NCBI RefSeq assembly: GCF_000004195.4
Contig: NC_030683.2
Span: 69,969,764-70,033,763 of the forward strand
Direction: 5' to 3'
DNA from: Xenopus tropicalis
Taxonomy: Eukaryota; Chordata; Amphibia; Anura; Pipidae
Length of the DNA: 64,000 bases
Shown: positions 47,187-58,054 of the stretch, piece by piece
Numbering within the stretch: position 1 is the stretch's first letter
Layout: the number at the start of each line of letters is the position of its first letter
Translations under genes and position numbers: made by a program
The notes under the pieces: generated by a model
Database searches by the model: none
What the model was told of the DNA's origin: nothing
What the model saw: only the letters and a program-made list of their open reading frames with translations

Positions 47187-47398
47187 ATGTATGTATGTAT
47201 GTATGTATGTATAACTTTATTTATAAAGCGCCACAAGGGTATGCAGCGCTGCTTACAAAATATAAAATTACACACAGGACAAGTGTTATTATAAATAAAT
47301 ACAATAAATATATATATAAATGCACAGGGAATAAGTGCCATGTGGTATGAGACACAGTAGGAAGGAGGTCCCTGCCCCGTAGAGCTTACAATCTAAGT
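47187..47398 (-). repeat. L2-like LINE tail
   Basis: A TGTA microsatellite (47185-47213), 'taactttatttataaagcgcc' and 'gcagcgctgc', closing 'ctgccccgtagagcttacaatctaag'. Reverse of the 25398-25576 tail and close to 40522-40717. Confidence 0.75.
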
Positions 47399-47406
47399 GG
47401 TTGGGT

Positions 47407-47920
47407 TTAAAGGAAAAGTAACACTAAAATTTTCAAGTAAAAAATCTATTCTACCCTGCCCCAATAATTGCCCTATCCTGCACACCATTTATTATTTTGA
47501 ATGCTTTATTAGAAAATACCTGTTAAAACTTGGCTTCTGGTCACTTGAAATAGGGAGATACAGGGATGCAGGGCAGAATCCACTATGCGACGATCGATTG
47601 ATCGAGCCTAGCCCGACTCCTTCCTGCTCACCCTTCCCTCAAGAACTCACTTTCCCCCTTAGGAATGTGGATCTGAGCCAATCAGCAGGAAGCTGACTCA
47701 TAGTCTTACAAACTGAGCAGGTACACTTGGTCTGGGTCTTGGTGCAGGAGTGAGGCATTATGGGAACTTTCTTTACACAGCTCAGCATTTTTTCTTCCTG
47801 TTTGGCTTCTGATCATCTGAACAGGTGAAATATGGGGAGACTTAAGGGCACTATTGAGACAACTGAAGGTATGCCTGCAGCTTGAGATTAACTCTTTATT
47901 AGCCTTTCCTTCTCATTTAA
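47407..47920. mobile_element. T2-type (Kolobok) MITE
   Basis: Starts TTAAAGGAAAAGTAACAC and ends CCTTTCCTTCTCATTTAA. The right two thirds match 17294-17765 closely; the left part differs, so it is a recombinant or a different subfamily. Confidence 0.75.
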
Positions 47921-48182
47921 TAAAGTTTCATTGTGTACCCCTTAGTGCTCTATAGCATTTGTATCCAGGAAATAAATGAAGCCACATTTGTTTTAGACAC
48001 TGTAACAGAAGAGGTTTATTTTTAGAAATATTTAGTGGATATTTTACCATTCCAAACATTTTCCTACAGTGCCTTTGTTTTTGAGATTTCCAAGACCTAT
48101 CCATCCAGTCATATCTGCCACTGACACAGGAAAACTAATTGACCTGTTTAATGTCGGTAGATCTGACATCTGGGGTTGTTAA

Positions 48183-49092
48183 TGTAGGGACCCATAGGAA
48201 CTAATCTCCCTATGGCTTTAGCCCTATACTGTGCTATCTGCTGTTACTGAGCAGATTGTAATGTTGCCACTTTAGTTATGTGTCACTATGCACTTATTGG
48301 CCCTCAGTTAGGATGACCACTTCCTGCACACTGTAATATAGTGATTTGCAGGGTGTGGGCACTTCCTCTTTGGCATTCCTATCCTTCAGAACAGGTTGCA
48401 CATCGAGCCTGGGTTCTCAACTGGGCCCAGAAGTCTGTGCCCTAGAGGAAGCCAATCCATCTAGTGATTCTAAGTCGGGGATCAGGGACCCCGTGAATGA
48501 GGTGTAGTCATTTGCAGGTTAGACTCTGTTATAGCACGCTTTAGGAGTGTGACTTAGTTCAGGGCTATTTAGTATGAGCAGCTATACGCTCCCACATAGG
48601 AGACTATAGAGGGTTTAGTACACCCAAGGCTCTGCTGCCTTACTGTAGGGACCGCAGTGTCAGACATAGGATTTAGGCTGTTATTAACCCCTGAACCACC
48701 GTCGCTGTAGGGATTCGGCCCAGATAAAGCAGACATTACCTTTGGGACTCCTGGCTATCCCCTATACCTATCTCCGCAGTGGTGCCATACTATTCCTGCT
48801 ATCTGCAACTGCATTTGACCTTTATGTACTATTCTACCTCAAAGCTGTGAGTATTAACCCTGCATATGCTGTGTACCATCAATAAACCAAGTTCTAGTTC
48901 AATGCAAAAGAACCTCTGGCGTCCATAATTACTTATATACACGTTGTGGCAGTAGAGAGTTGTAGTTCTGCAACACCTCTCAAGTGTAATTCTTCTGTTT
49001 TGCGAAGGCCCAGCCTGTGTGTTGGAGTCACATGTGCCCGTGCTCATACCTACTAGCCGGTACTGGCAAAAACTAGCTAGAATAGGGTTACA
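48183..49092 (+). repeat. 5' LTR
   Basis: Starts TGTAGGGACCCA and ends GGGTTACA. AATAAA at 48881-48886 is the likely polyadenylation signal. Equal in length to the 3' LTR. Confidence 0.95.
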
Positions 49093-49096
49093 TTTA

Positions 49097-49114
49097 TGGC
49101 GCCCAACGTGGGGC
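49097..49114 (+). other. Primer binding site, tRNA-Lys1,2 type
   Basis: TGGCGCCCAACGTGGGGC, 4 bp after the LTR. This is the standard 18 base complement of the tRNA-Lys1,2 3' end. Confidence 0.9.
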
Positions 49115-49222
49115 TCTTATTGCACACTGCCGTGTATTATCTTTATTGAAAAGTGACTGACAAGCGCTTTTGCAGCTACGGACTCACTAAAGCAAAGCGC
49201 CTGATTTTTGAAATAATACCTG

Positions 49223-49230
49223 TATAAAAG
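49223..49230 (+). promoter_or_regulatory. Candidate internal TATA box
   Basis: TATAAAAG lies 131 bp inside the element. It could drive a short transcript reaching the ATG at 49707. A splice-donor-like GTAAAG at 49381 lies downstream. Both are untested. Confidence 0.3.
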
Positions 49231-49706
49231 GCCGTGGGTTCGGTTTGAGGTTCTTACCGATTGTCCCATGTGCCCAGACTACTAAAATTGTATTTTGTGA
49301 TTTTCGCGCCCATCTCCTGCTCCACGCTGCAAGCTGTGGGCGCCGCCATATTTGGCGCGAAGTGAACCGCCGCCATCTTGGTAAAGGAGACGCGCGCTGC
49401 AGAAACCGCCGCCCATCACCCCAGTCACGTGGGGGAAGGCAGCCAATCAAGTGCGGTTCTGTAGGGAGGTGCCCGGACATGATGTCACGAGCGCCATTTT
49501 GTGCCAGACTTGCTGAGAGTGCGGACGCATCTCAGATAGCTCTTGCAGCATCGCTACCTGACTTAGCTAAGAAAGCCTTTAACAGCTTCCCAAGCTTTTA
49601 CAGCGCTCAGTCCACACCACTCAAACCCAGCGGCTGCTGTTGTGGACATTTCACTGTGGCGGATACTACCTCCAGGACCCCACAGCACCCGTGCCCAGAT
49701 AACAAA

Positions 49707-51023
49707 ATGGCGGACGCCGGCTGGGACGGATGGGAGGAGTTGGATACGCCCCGGGTAAAGTATCCCTTTTCATTCCGGGAGCCCGACAAAGTTAAGCTTG
49801 AGCCCAGATATACATGGGCAGGGAACTTTGGCATAAGGGTGATACGGGACAACATCCACCTAGTAACCCCTTACTGCGGGAAGTGCGGGCAAGCGCTCAT
49901 AAAGGAGTTTGACAAGTTTAGCTCTATCTGCCCCCAATGCTCAAAGGAGTGCTGGAATGGCCCCTTCAATGTTGTTGTGGAGCCAGAGGACAGTGAACCA
50001 GCCTCCTCAGTGGTCTCAGCCCTGGACAGCGTGTCTCCCAAGGCCATCGCCGCCACAGACACAGAGATTAAAGGGGAAGCTACCCCTCCAGTGGATACTA
50101 CTGAGCCACCTATAGAGCCACCCACAGAGCCTAAAAAAAAGTCTGCTACAGCGCCTGAATGTGCGCCTATTACTGGACTGTCTCCAAACCCCCTACGCAA
50201 GCCATCCTATACTATTGCGAGGAAAAAGGGCACATTTCCAATGTCAGTGTCCGAGGTTTATGGGAGCCAGCCAGGGGAAGGCCCATTCATCATGGGGTCC
50301 TCCGATGCGGCTGAAAACAAGCCACCCACCAGGGGGAGGGGTCGCGGCAGTGGCTCCTCCAGACCATCACCGGCTCCGGGACCATCACCTTTAGGGAGTG
50401 TGTCTGATACTCCTGCAGAACAATCTGCCCCAGAGTCAGTTCCAGGATGGGGAGATCAGGATGACCCCCCAGAGACTCAACAAACCGACACTACCGCTAC
50501 AACCAGCACCAAGGTAGGCCCTTCAAGTGAGAGGCACCTTGCCATCCGACGGTTTCCAGACGTGGATGAGAGTACCTTTTGGGTCCTCCCCGGTAGAGCA
50601 AATCCAGAAGTCTTCCGCACAGTCTCCCGGGTGCAACGGATAATAAATTTCCGGGTTCGAGATCTGTACGGCTACTTCATGCCATATGCACCTGAGTGGG
50701 TGTTTGATAAAGTGGATCGACACCTGGAGGAGTGGTTGTACGGGGAGTTATGTCGCCGCGAGGACATTGGGCCGGCTGGCTTATTCCACGCAAACCCAAA
50801 GAAAAGAGAGAAAGATCTCACCTATTTGTGCGACACAGTAAATGAGTGGTGGTACTGCCGTACCATCATGAAGCATTTTGTTAAAAGCTGTGGCAAATAC
50901 AGCGAGGAGAAGCACTTCACCATTAATGCGTTGCTCCCCAGCGGTGCTCGCATAGACAAACCGCATCCAAGGTACTATATCTCCTACGAGGACACTGTTG
51001 AGAGGTTTGGGACCCTAGTCTGA
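49707..51023 (+). CDS. Orphan LTR-element protein, 438 aa, CxxC...CxxC
   Basis: I do not recognise a family. The start is chosen at 49707 because ACAAAATGG is a strong initiation context. The frame is open upstream to an ATG at 49245, with two more at 49479 and 49482, but that stretch is leader-like and resembles noncoding leader in the 31 kb element. Residues 1-90 hold a zinc-ribbon-like set: Cys57, Cys60, Cys75, Cys78 (CGKC, CPQC), with Cys82 near. Residues about 92-275 are Pro/Ser/Thr/Glu-rich, with a basic RGRGRG (209-214) and KKK (143-145). Residues about 276-438 look folded, rich in Trp and Tyr: FWVLPGRANPE (291-301), EWWYCRTIMKHFVKSCG (380-396), KPHPRYYISYEDTVERF (418-434). The last two motifs recur in the minus-strand ORF at 30732-30941. 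A nucleic-acid-binding or structural role is only a guess. No stop or frameshift breaks it. Confidence 0.85.
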   Translation: MADAGWDGWEELDTPRVKYPFSFREPDKVKLEPRYTWAGNFGIRVIRDNIHLVTPYCGKCGQALIKEFDKFSSICPQCSKECWNGPFNVVVEPEDSEPASSVVSALDSVSPKAIAATDTEIKGEATPPVDTTEPPIEPPTEPKKKSATAPECAPITGLSPNPLRKPSYTIARKKGTFPMSVSEVYGSQPGEGPFIMGSSDAAENKPPTRGRGRGSGSSRPSPAPGPSPLGSVSDTPAEQSAPESVPGWGDQDDPPETQQTDTTATTSTKVGPSSERHLAIRRFPDVDESTFWVLPGRANPEVFRTVSRVQRIINFRVRDLYGYFMPYAPEWVFDKVDRHLEEWLYGELCRREDIGPAGLFHANPKKREKDLTYLCDTVNEWWYCRTIMKHFVKSCGKYSEEKHFTINALLPSGARIDKPHPRYYISYEDTVERFGTLV

Positions 51024-51875
51024 ATACCCACAGTGGCTCTAGGATGCCTGAATAAATTTTGCAGTATTGGGAACCTCTTCCCTTAAAGTTTTTGCTTGGA
51101 CTCACTCACAAGAGTTAGAGACTTGCATCATATCTCCTTTGTTGCCCCAAAGTTGTTGGGCTGTATAATTTTCATTCACTCTCACCTAAGAGACTAATGT
51201 GAGCTTTGTAAATAGTTGGCTCTAAAAAGACTGCTGAGCCCCCACTACAACATAACTTCTATTTTGACTTGCCTATCAAGGTGGGACTTACTACCTCTTC
51301 TCATATCCTACAAAGTGCATAGAATTGGCACTCTATGAACACTGGGCTAGGGTGGGATGAGATGCACTGACTGAAGAATGGTTTTTGGTGGGGCCAGTTG
51401 ATTAAAGTTTGCACTTACATGTTTGCACTGCTAAGATGTGCTTTATATGATTTTTCCTTTTCAGAAAAACCCAACCGGGGTTGTGTAATGAACTATGTAA
51501 AACCTCACCACAATCTAAGCAAGTGCCTGGGTGGGCCTGATGGCAGCAGGACTCTCCCAAGTTGTAAGTGTGTGCCTGGGAAACCCTAAACAGGGACAGG
51601 AGTTATCCCATGGTTCTCTAAGTATAGGCCTGAGTGTTCTCTGGTAGACACTCATATGGGGTTGTATATATGTTCCAGTAACGTAACAGTAACAGTTCAC
51701 TATTGTGCCTTAACTATGCCTTTTTCTTGCAGTATCCATTATGTCGTGATAGATCTCAGGAGAGACTATCTGAAGCGGTTGTATGGAACTGTTTATTTTG
51801 CAATATTTTCAAACTAATGTTTTGATATATGTGTTTGCATTCTCTCTCCATTGCCGGGTCGGAATGGGTTTTCCC
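51024..51875 (+). other. Noncoding 3' internal region of LTR element
   Basis: No long frame and no reverse-transcriptase or envelope motifs. Possible remnant of deleted genes or an untranslated region. Confidence 0.6.
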
Positions 51876-51884
51876 GGGGGAGAA
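51876..51884 (+). promoter_or_regulatory. Polypurine tract
   Basis: GGGGGAGAA directly before the 3' LTR, the expected plus-strand primer site. Confidence 0.8.
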
Positions 51885-52794
51885 TGTAGGGACCCAAAGG
51901 AACTAATCTCCCTATGGCTTTAGCCCTACACTGTGTTATCTGCTGTTACTGAGCAGATTGTAATGTTGCCACTTTAGTTATGTGTCACTATGCACTTATT
52001 GGCCCTTAGTTAGGATGACCACTTCCTGCACACTGTAATATAGTGATTTGCAGGGTGTGGGCACTTCCTCTTTGGCATTCCTATCCTTCAGAACAGGTTG
52101 CACATCGAGCCTGGGTTCTCAACTGGGCCCAGAAGTCTGTGCCCTAGAGGAAGCCAATCCATCTAGTGATTCTAAGTCGGGGATCAGGGACCCCGTGAAT
52201 GAGGTGTAGTCATTTGCAGGTTAGACTCTGTTATAGCACGCTTTAGGAGTGTGACTTAGTTCAGGGCTATTTAGTATGAGCAGCTATACGCTCCCACATA
52301 GGAGACTATAGAGGGTTTAGTACACCCAAGGCTCTGCTGCCTTACTGTAGGGACCGCAGTGTCAGACATAGGATTTAGGCTGTTATTAACCCCTGAACCA
52401 CCGTCGCTGTAGGGATCCGGCCCAGATAAAGCAGACATTACCTTTGGGACTCCTGGCTATCCCCTATACCTATCTCCGCAGTGGTGCCATACTATTCCTG
52501 CTATCTGCAACTGCATTTGACCTTTATGTACTATTCTACATCAAAGCTGTGAGTATTAACCCTGCATATGCTGTGTACCATCAATAAACCAAGTTCTAGT
52601 TCAATGCAAAAGAACCTCTGGCGTCCATAATTACTTATATACACGTTGTGGCAGTAGAGAGTTGTAGTTCTGCAACACCTCTCAAGTGTAATTCTTCCGT
52701 TTTGCGAAGGCCCAGCCTGTGTGTTGGAGTCACATGTGCCCGTGCTCATACCTACTAGCCGGTACTGGCAAAAACTAGCCAGAATAGGGTTACA
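51885..52794 (+). repeat. 3' LTR
   Basis: 910 bp, same ends as the 5' LTR, AATAAA at 52583-52588, followed by the TTAA duplication. Confidence 0.95.
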
Positions 52795-52798
52795 TTAA

Positions 52799-53217
52799 CT
52801 TTACCAGCATCCCTACCATCATCACAGTTAGATCGCAATCTTTAAATCATCTGCTTATCTTGCTACAGATGTTGATGTTTGTATTAATGTTGCTTTAATT
52901 TGGATCATCCTGAAAAACAGAGCTAATTGTTAATCAATTCTCATGCAGAATGCACTGGCTTCTGTGATGCCATTTCAATTAGCCTGATATAGCACAAGCT
53001 TTATATTGAGTTGGTCCCTTAATGCAGGTAACTGTCTGAAATCCAGATTATGTGCTATGAATCAGTAGAAAGACGATGGGGATCATCAGGGTAGTATTTG
53101 GCTGCATAGATCCTCACTTCTAAAGGGCTGCAGTGGCTTTGGGCTGATATAGAATCCCGCAATATGATTTGTATTTCTAGTCAAATGCTTTGTTGTTATT
53201 CAGTAGCAATGAGAGAA
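52799..53217. other. No gene seen
   Basis: Unassigned sequence. Confidence 0.4.
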
Positions 53218-53485
53218 TCTGTCCTGTCTTGCTTCGCAGAAAATTTTTCGAAACGGCAAATAAATTCTCGAAAAATCTGCAAAATGTGTTTGTCATGCAA
53301 CTTTTTTTTGGCGCCTTCCATTTTTTTTTTTGGTGCGACTGTGCCCAATTTGACGTGACCAAAACTTTTTTCCATTCAACAAATTTTTTCGCTGCACAAT
53401 TTTGCAGAACTTTCGCGAAACAGTTCGCCAATGCCAAAATGCAGAAATTTGTGAATCCATGCCTGGCTGAAAAAATTTGCTCAGC
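53218..53485. repeat. Dispersed MITE-like repeat ('ATGCCTGG' family)
   Basis: Second copy of the 13790-13992 family, longer, with many TTTTTCG-type words and the ending 'gtgaatccatgcctggctgaaaaaatttgctca'. Ends unresolved. Confidence 0.6.
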
Positions 53486-54193
53486 ATTTAGTCTTCCTTA
53501 AAAAGAATGTATTTTGACTTCAGTCACAAGTAATTCAGACCGACTAAAAATAAGACACATTTTCTGTGAAGGTCTCACTTTGTGGAGCCTGAATTAATAC
53601 AGACTTGCTAAATTTAGCCATTTTAAAGCCTGTAGTAATACTGACTCTTCAGTTTAGCTAAGGGATCTACTTCCAGTAAGTGTGTCTTCTAAATTTAGTA
53701 GATTACTATTGCTTTAGGCTTTATAAAGGAAGGTGATATCATAAGGAAACTTAGCTCCTAAATGTTAGTTATCTAGTAATAATGCAGACATTCCTGGTGG
53801 AATAGATACCCAAGGGAATGTGGCATTATGCACTTTAACTAGTGTCTAATCTTCAGGTTTCACAACAGCAGGGCATGTAAAAGTCACAAGGGGTTGACAT
53901 ATCTCTACAAAACATGCTAAGTGTGTATTACATGATAAATCTCTATATAGCATCAGACACACAGTACTGGTATTCTCAAACATTTTGGTCAGTTTTGTGA
54001 AAATTAGAGATATTAGTTAATGGATGGTACCAGAAGGATAGATTTGCAGGGTTGAAGTAATATGTTGCATACTTTATGACTGCACCTGCCATATATATCT
54101 GCTTAGCTGCCAAACAGCCACAGCACCCCCTATACAAGTCATTTAACAAACACCTTCATACTACCCTTCATTATTAAATACTTTCTTCTAGTG
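53486..54193. other. No gene seen
   Basis: AT-rich, unassigned. Confidence 0.4.
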
Positions 54194-54395
54194 CAGTGCT
54201 ATCCAACTTGTGTGGTATTGAGGGCCAGAATTTTTCTGGCCTACATGGTGGAGGGCCGATAATGGAAGCCAGTTTTGACCAATCCCCTTTTTTAAGCCAC
54301 ACCCACTTCAAACCACACCCATGTTATCACAAGAGCTTTTAAGACCTTAACCACATTAATGGTGGTAGAGCAGCAAAAACCCAAATGGTGCACAA
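54194..54395 (-). mobile_element. hAT fragment (39720/32262 family)
   Basis: Begins CAGTGCTATCCAACTTGTGTG, the inverse of the right end at 41279, then 'gagggccagaatttttctgg', 'cctacatggtggagggccg' and 'ccacacccatgttatcacaagagc'. The other end is not found. Confidence 0.7.
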
Positions 54396-55365
54396 TCGCC
54401 CCTGGTCCTAACCCCAATCACTACCTCCTCATCAGGGCCATAGACTGCCCTACCTAAAGAGCTACCAAATTACCTCTAAGATTAATCTGTTATATTGAAC
54501 TCCTCCTAGAGTGACCCAGGTAAGAGCAGCCCCCTTTTCTTTCAGACTGGCCCAGTTGCCTGTACTGCCATCAGTACTTTTTAGGCCAAAAAAGGAAGTG
54601 CCTATTGCTTGCACTTCCTTATATAGGCTTATGCAGAGGAATCCCTGCTACAGCCCAACATTACTGGTTGATGCTACCTGCTAGACAAACAAATTATAGC
54701 TTAACTGTTTACACTTTGAAATAAAACATATTTCACCTTCTTACACATGGCATTACCAGGGCAGAGAATTAAACCTCAATAGCCTCAGTGGTTAGTTTCC
54801 GTAAGAAATATGTACAGTAAATGGAGGGGTGACTACTGATCCCTCATCATTCTATTAATTATAATCATCATTATATTAATACTGTTCCATACTTATGTCT
54901 TTAAGTACTGTAAGATTCTAATTTCTAAAATGGATACACCAAATCACGTCTATATTACTCACAGCACGCGATTCCTCATTTTGCATGTGAGCACCTGCCC
55001 TGCAATTAGGGTGGAGTTTTGGAGTTAACTATTTACTTTCATTGCACAAATGGAACTGCCTAGCAAAGTTGCAAACAGGGTTTTAACAATTCTTGTCTCT
55101 TTCTTGTACTTTAGATTGTATTTTTTATATTGTATATAGTATTTCCCCAAAAATGAGCATACACCTATTTATAGCGCACCAATATATTCCAAAACACTGT
55201 TAAATAAATGGTTTATTTATCAAACATACAAATTCCGCAAAGGCCTATCAATGAGTTTGATATCTGTTTGTTTGCCAGTTCCCTCCCCCCCCCCAGAGTC
55301 TTAGGGCAAGGGTACATGGAGTGGATTGTCAACCTGTGGATAAGTGCACTTAAAAAGTCTTATAG
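54396..55365. other. Unassigned; old retroelement-like piece
   Basis: 54396-54770 resembles 45290-45400 in phrase order. The rest shows nothing. Confidence 0.35.
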
Positions 55366-55994
55366 TTAAAGGACATGTAAAGCCTACAATGTATATCAGT
55401 TGGGCACGTCTCCCCAACCCAAATGGCATAATTTGTACTGCATATATATCCCCTCCGTTGCATATATATCCCCTGCCAGCACCATCACATTTTCCTAAAG
55501 CAAATAGCAGCTTTCACCTGGTGGCCATTTTTCCTTTGATGCATTTAAATTCGCAAACAGCATACACACACAAAGACCCTTATTCAGCATAAATTTCATC
55601 AACAATGCAGGCTCACTCAGGCAGAGCTGTCTGATAAAAGTTCTGCTTTGTTTGAGCTGAGCTCAGGAGAGAAAGTTAGGAGAAAAAAATTGTAGCAGAC
55701 AGCTAGAGCTGAGTTTCTATGGGAAACAGCAATGCCATTTCTTCACTGGCTGCTAGACTGGAGGGCGTGTTTAGTAATCTGATCTCAGAATAACTGAGCA
55801 TGCCCACAAGCCAGAAGTCAAAGCAAGTTCCTCAGGGAGGGGGCCGAGTGGGTTACAAGAGGAGATTAAGTGATTAAGAGGATGTTGCAGCCTTACTATT
55901 AACCTCTGGACAACCAGAGTGGCAGGTATTGAAAGATTTCAAAGAGGCTGTTTACTGATTACATGTTTGTGTGTGGGGTTTACATGTCCTTTAA
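55366..55994. mobile_element. TTAA-type MITE (Kolobok-like)
   Basis: Starts TTAAAGGACATGTAAAGCC and ends GGGTTTACATGTCCTTTAA, with TTAA at both edges. The terminus is TTAAAGGAC, so it is outside strict TTAAAGGRR but related in plan. No coding. Confidence 0.7.
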
Positions 55995-57320
55995 CATTGC
56001 ACCCAGAAGCACTAATGCCAAGTCTCAAGTTTGTATGACGGATATCGGCACAAGAAGATTTCCTAAGTATAGGGGTGGATTGTCAGCCTGCACTTATTTG
56101 CAGGCTGATTATCCTACCAGTGTGCCCTTGCCATTAGTCTAATGAAAGCCTACCCTTATCTTGTTCCATATTGAAGAGATGGATTCTGGGACTTCATGTC
56201 CCTCTGTTTTTAAGTCCCAGAATTCATCACCTTACAACAGAAGTGAGTCCAGCCTGGACAGGGATTCAAAATAGGCCCTGGCATTACAAGTACACGGATG
56301 CTGAAACAACACCCCGCAGACCCAATAAATAGTGACTGTGTCTGTGGCATCTTACAGCAGCACCTCTAGAATTTGCAGAATCCACAGATTGCCAGTCTGG
56401 GCCTGAAGCAGCATAAGGGTTCTTGGGAGATAGTTTATTGGAGCTTCAATTTGTGGAATCAAATGCAAAGATACATTTATGGCTGTACATTAGCCAACAA
56501 TGGCACCACTCCTGAACAAGGGAAAACCTTTTGGGTCATGTATGGGACATGTATGGTGTTTATGTCCATAATGAATGGAAAGGTAAAAAATGGGCCAAAA
56601 CCAACAACCACCTCAACTAATAACTAATCAAAGTTTATTCAAATAATGACTCGAAACATTGTAAATTCTGCTGCTTGATTTTAGGCACTACAATTACAAA
56701 TCACACAAAGATCTTACAGCTTTGTGTACAAATAAAATATCTTTATGGGCATTGCCAGCCTGCGTCATAATGAAAGTCTCTGCTTTTAATACAAGCAAGA
56801 TTTTTTTAGTAAATAATGATGTATATACATAAGCAGAATAGTGTTTTCTATCTTTCTTCATAGGCTAGGCATAATAAAACTTTAATGTATTTCAGCTATT
56901 ATCTAGAGCAAAACAACACAGTGTTGTGTGCTCTCCAGGACTAGTATTACTGCCCTCCTCCAAAGTATATGCAAAGGCAGTTCAGAGCCTGGAAGCTCCA
57001 GGGCTGTTATGAATGTATTTTTGGCTTCTGTCCCTAATGCTATTTGTACTGCCAACTCTCAAGTTATGATCCTAGTGAGAAAGATTAATGACATTGCAGA
57101 GTGAAGAGTGAGTGATGACATCACCACAAGGAGGGGAGTAAATATTAAAGCATTATTGGAAAGCAGAGCTTCCTAGCACAACATATGCATAGCTTTTCAG
57201 TCTCAAGTTACACTTGTACTTGTTTTCTTATAATCTAATTTACAAGAAAGGTATAAATAAAACTGCCTTCTGCACTACACACATTCATTCCTCTTACTTC
57301 ATGAACTAAACACTGTACTT
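55995..57320. other. No gene seen
   Basis: Unassigned sequence. Confidence 0.4.
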
Positions 57321-58054
57321 TTAACCCTTTCACTGCCAGCCGATTTGTCCCAAAAGTGAACATCTACTGCCAAGCCGTTTTTAGACATTTTGCACTCATT
57401 ACATTTGCTTCGGTTTCTTGACAAGAAAATCTACATGAAATTAAGCATGTTATATATCGTTTTTTCCGGAACGAATTGGGCTTGAACATTATAATAAAAT
57501 TTTGTACTTTTACTGGAGATTTAACACATTTTTTGAGTGAAATATGTTAAAAAAAAGTGAAATAAAGAAAAAAGTATTTTTATTTTGTGTTTTTTTTCCA
57601 AGAACGATTACATTAACTTACAAAAATTTTACTGTTTGTAAAAGCCCTGCTTCTGCTGAATCCAACAATACCAAATATGTGTTGGTAAGCCACTTTTCTT
57701 GTCCAGAAGACACCCCAATAATAAAACAACGTTTTGTGCAATTTTACATCGAAAAAAAAGCGAAAAGGCCATCTCTATTTTAACATGGCATATCTTATGA
57801 CAGAAATGGAATACCCTCATAAGTCACACATTTTTAGAAACTGCACACCTCTATATTTTTAGTTGTGGTGTAGTTTTTGCTCTAAATGTAGCTCCTGTCA
57901 TACAGATAGCGTAAAAACATATACCATATTTTAATTTATTTTTTTTTTTTCTGAAACACTATCACCGTCACAAAGACCAAAGTAAATTTGAGAATAAAAC
58001 ACCAATGAAAATTTTCAAATGAAGGCAGGTTATGAAAGAACAAGTTATCCCGAG

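Larger units (their letters stand above)
48183..52794 (+). mobile_element. Young non-autonomous LTR element with one orphan ORF
   Basis: 4612 bp: two 910 bp LTRs (48183-49092, 51885-52794), a primer binding site at 49097-49114, one ORF (49707-51023) and a polypurine tract ending 51884. TTAA at 48179-48182 and 52795-52798 is a 4 bp duplication. The internal region is only 2792 bp and has no recognisable gag, protease, reverse transcriptase, integrase or env. Eight differences between the LTRs by eye (about 0.9%) imply a recent insertion. Movement would need enzymes in trans. A tRNA-Lys1,2-type primer site occurs in several retrovirus and ERV groups, so it does not settle the parent clade. Confidence 0.9.

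Noticed and set aside
49245..49706. Extending the orphan ORF to the ATG at 49245 (592 residues)
   Set aside because: The ATG lies only 15 bp after the TATA-like box and in weak context. The stretch resembles the noncoding leader of the 31 kb element, and the ATG at 49707 has a better context.
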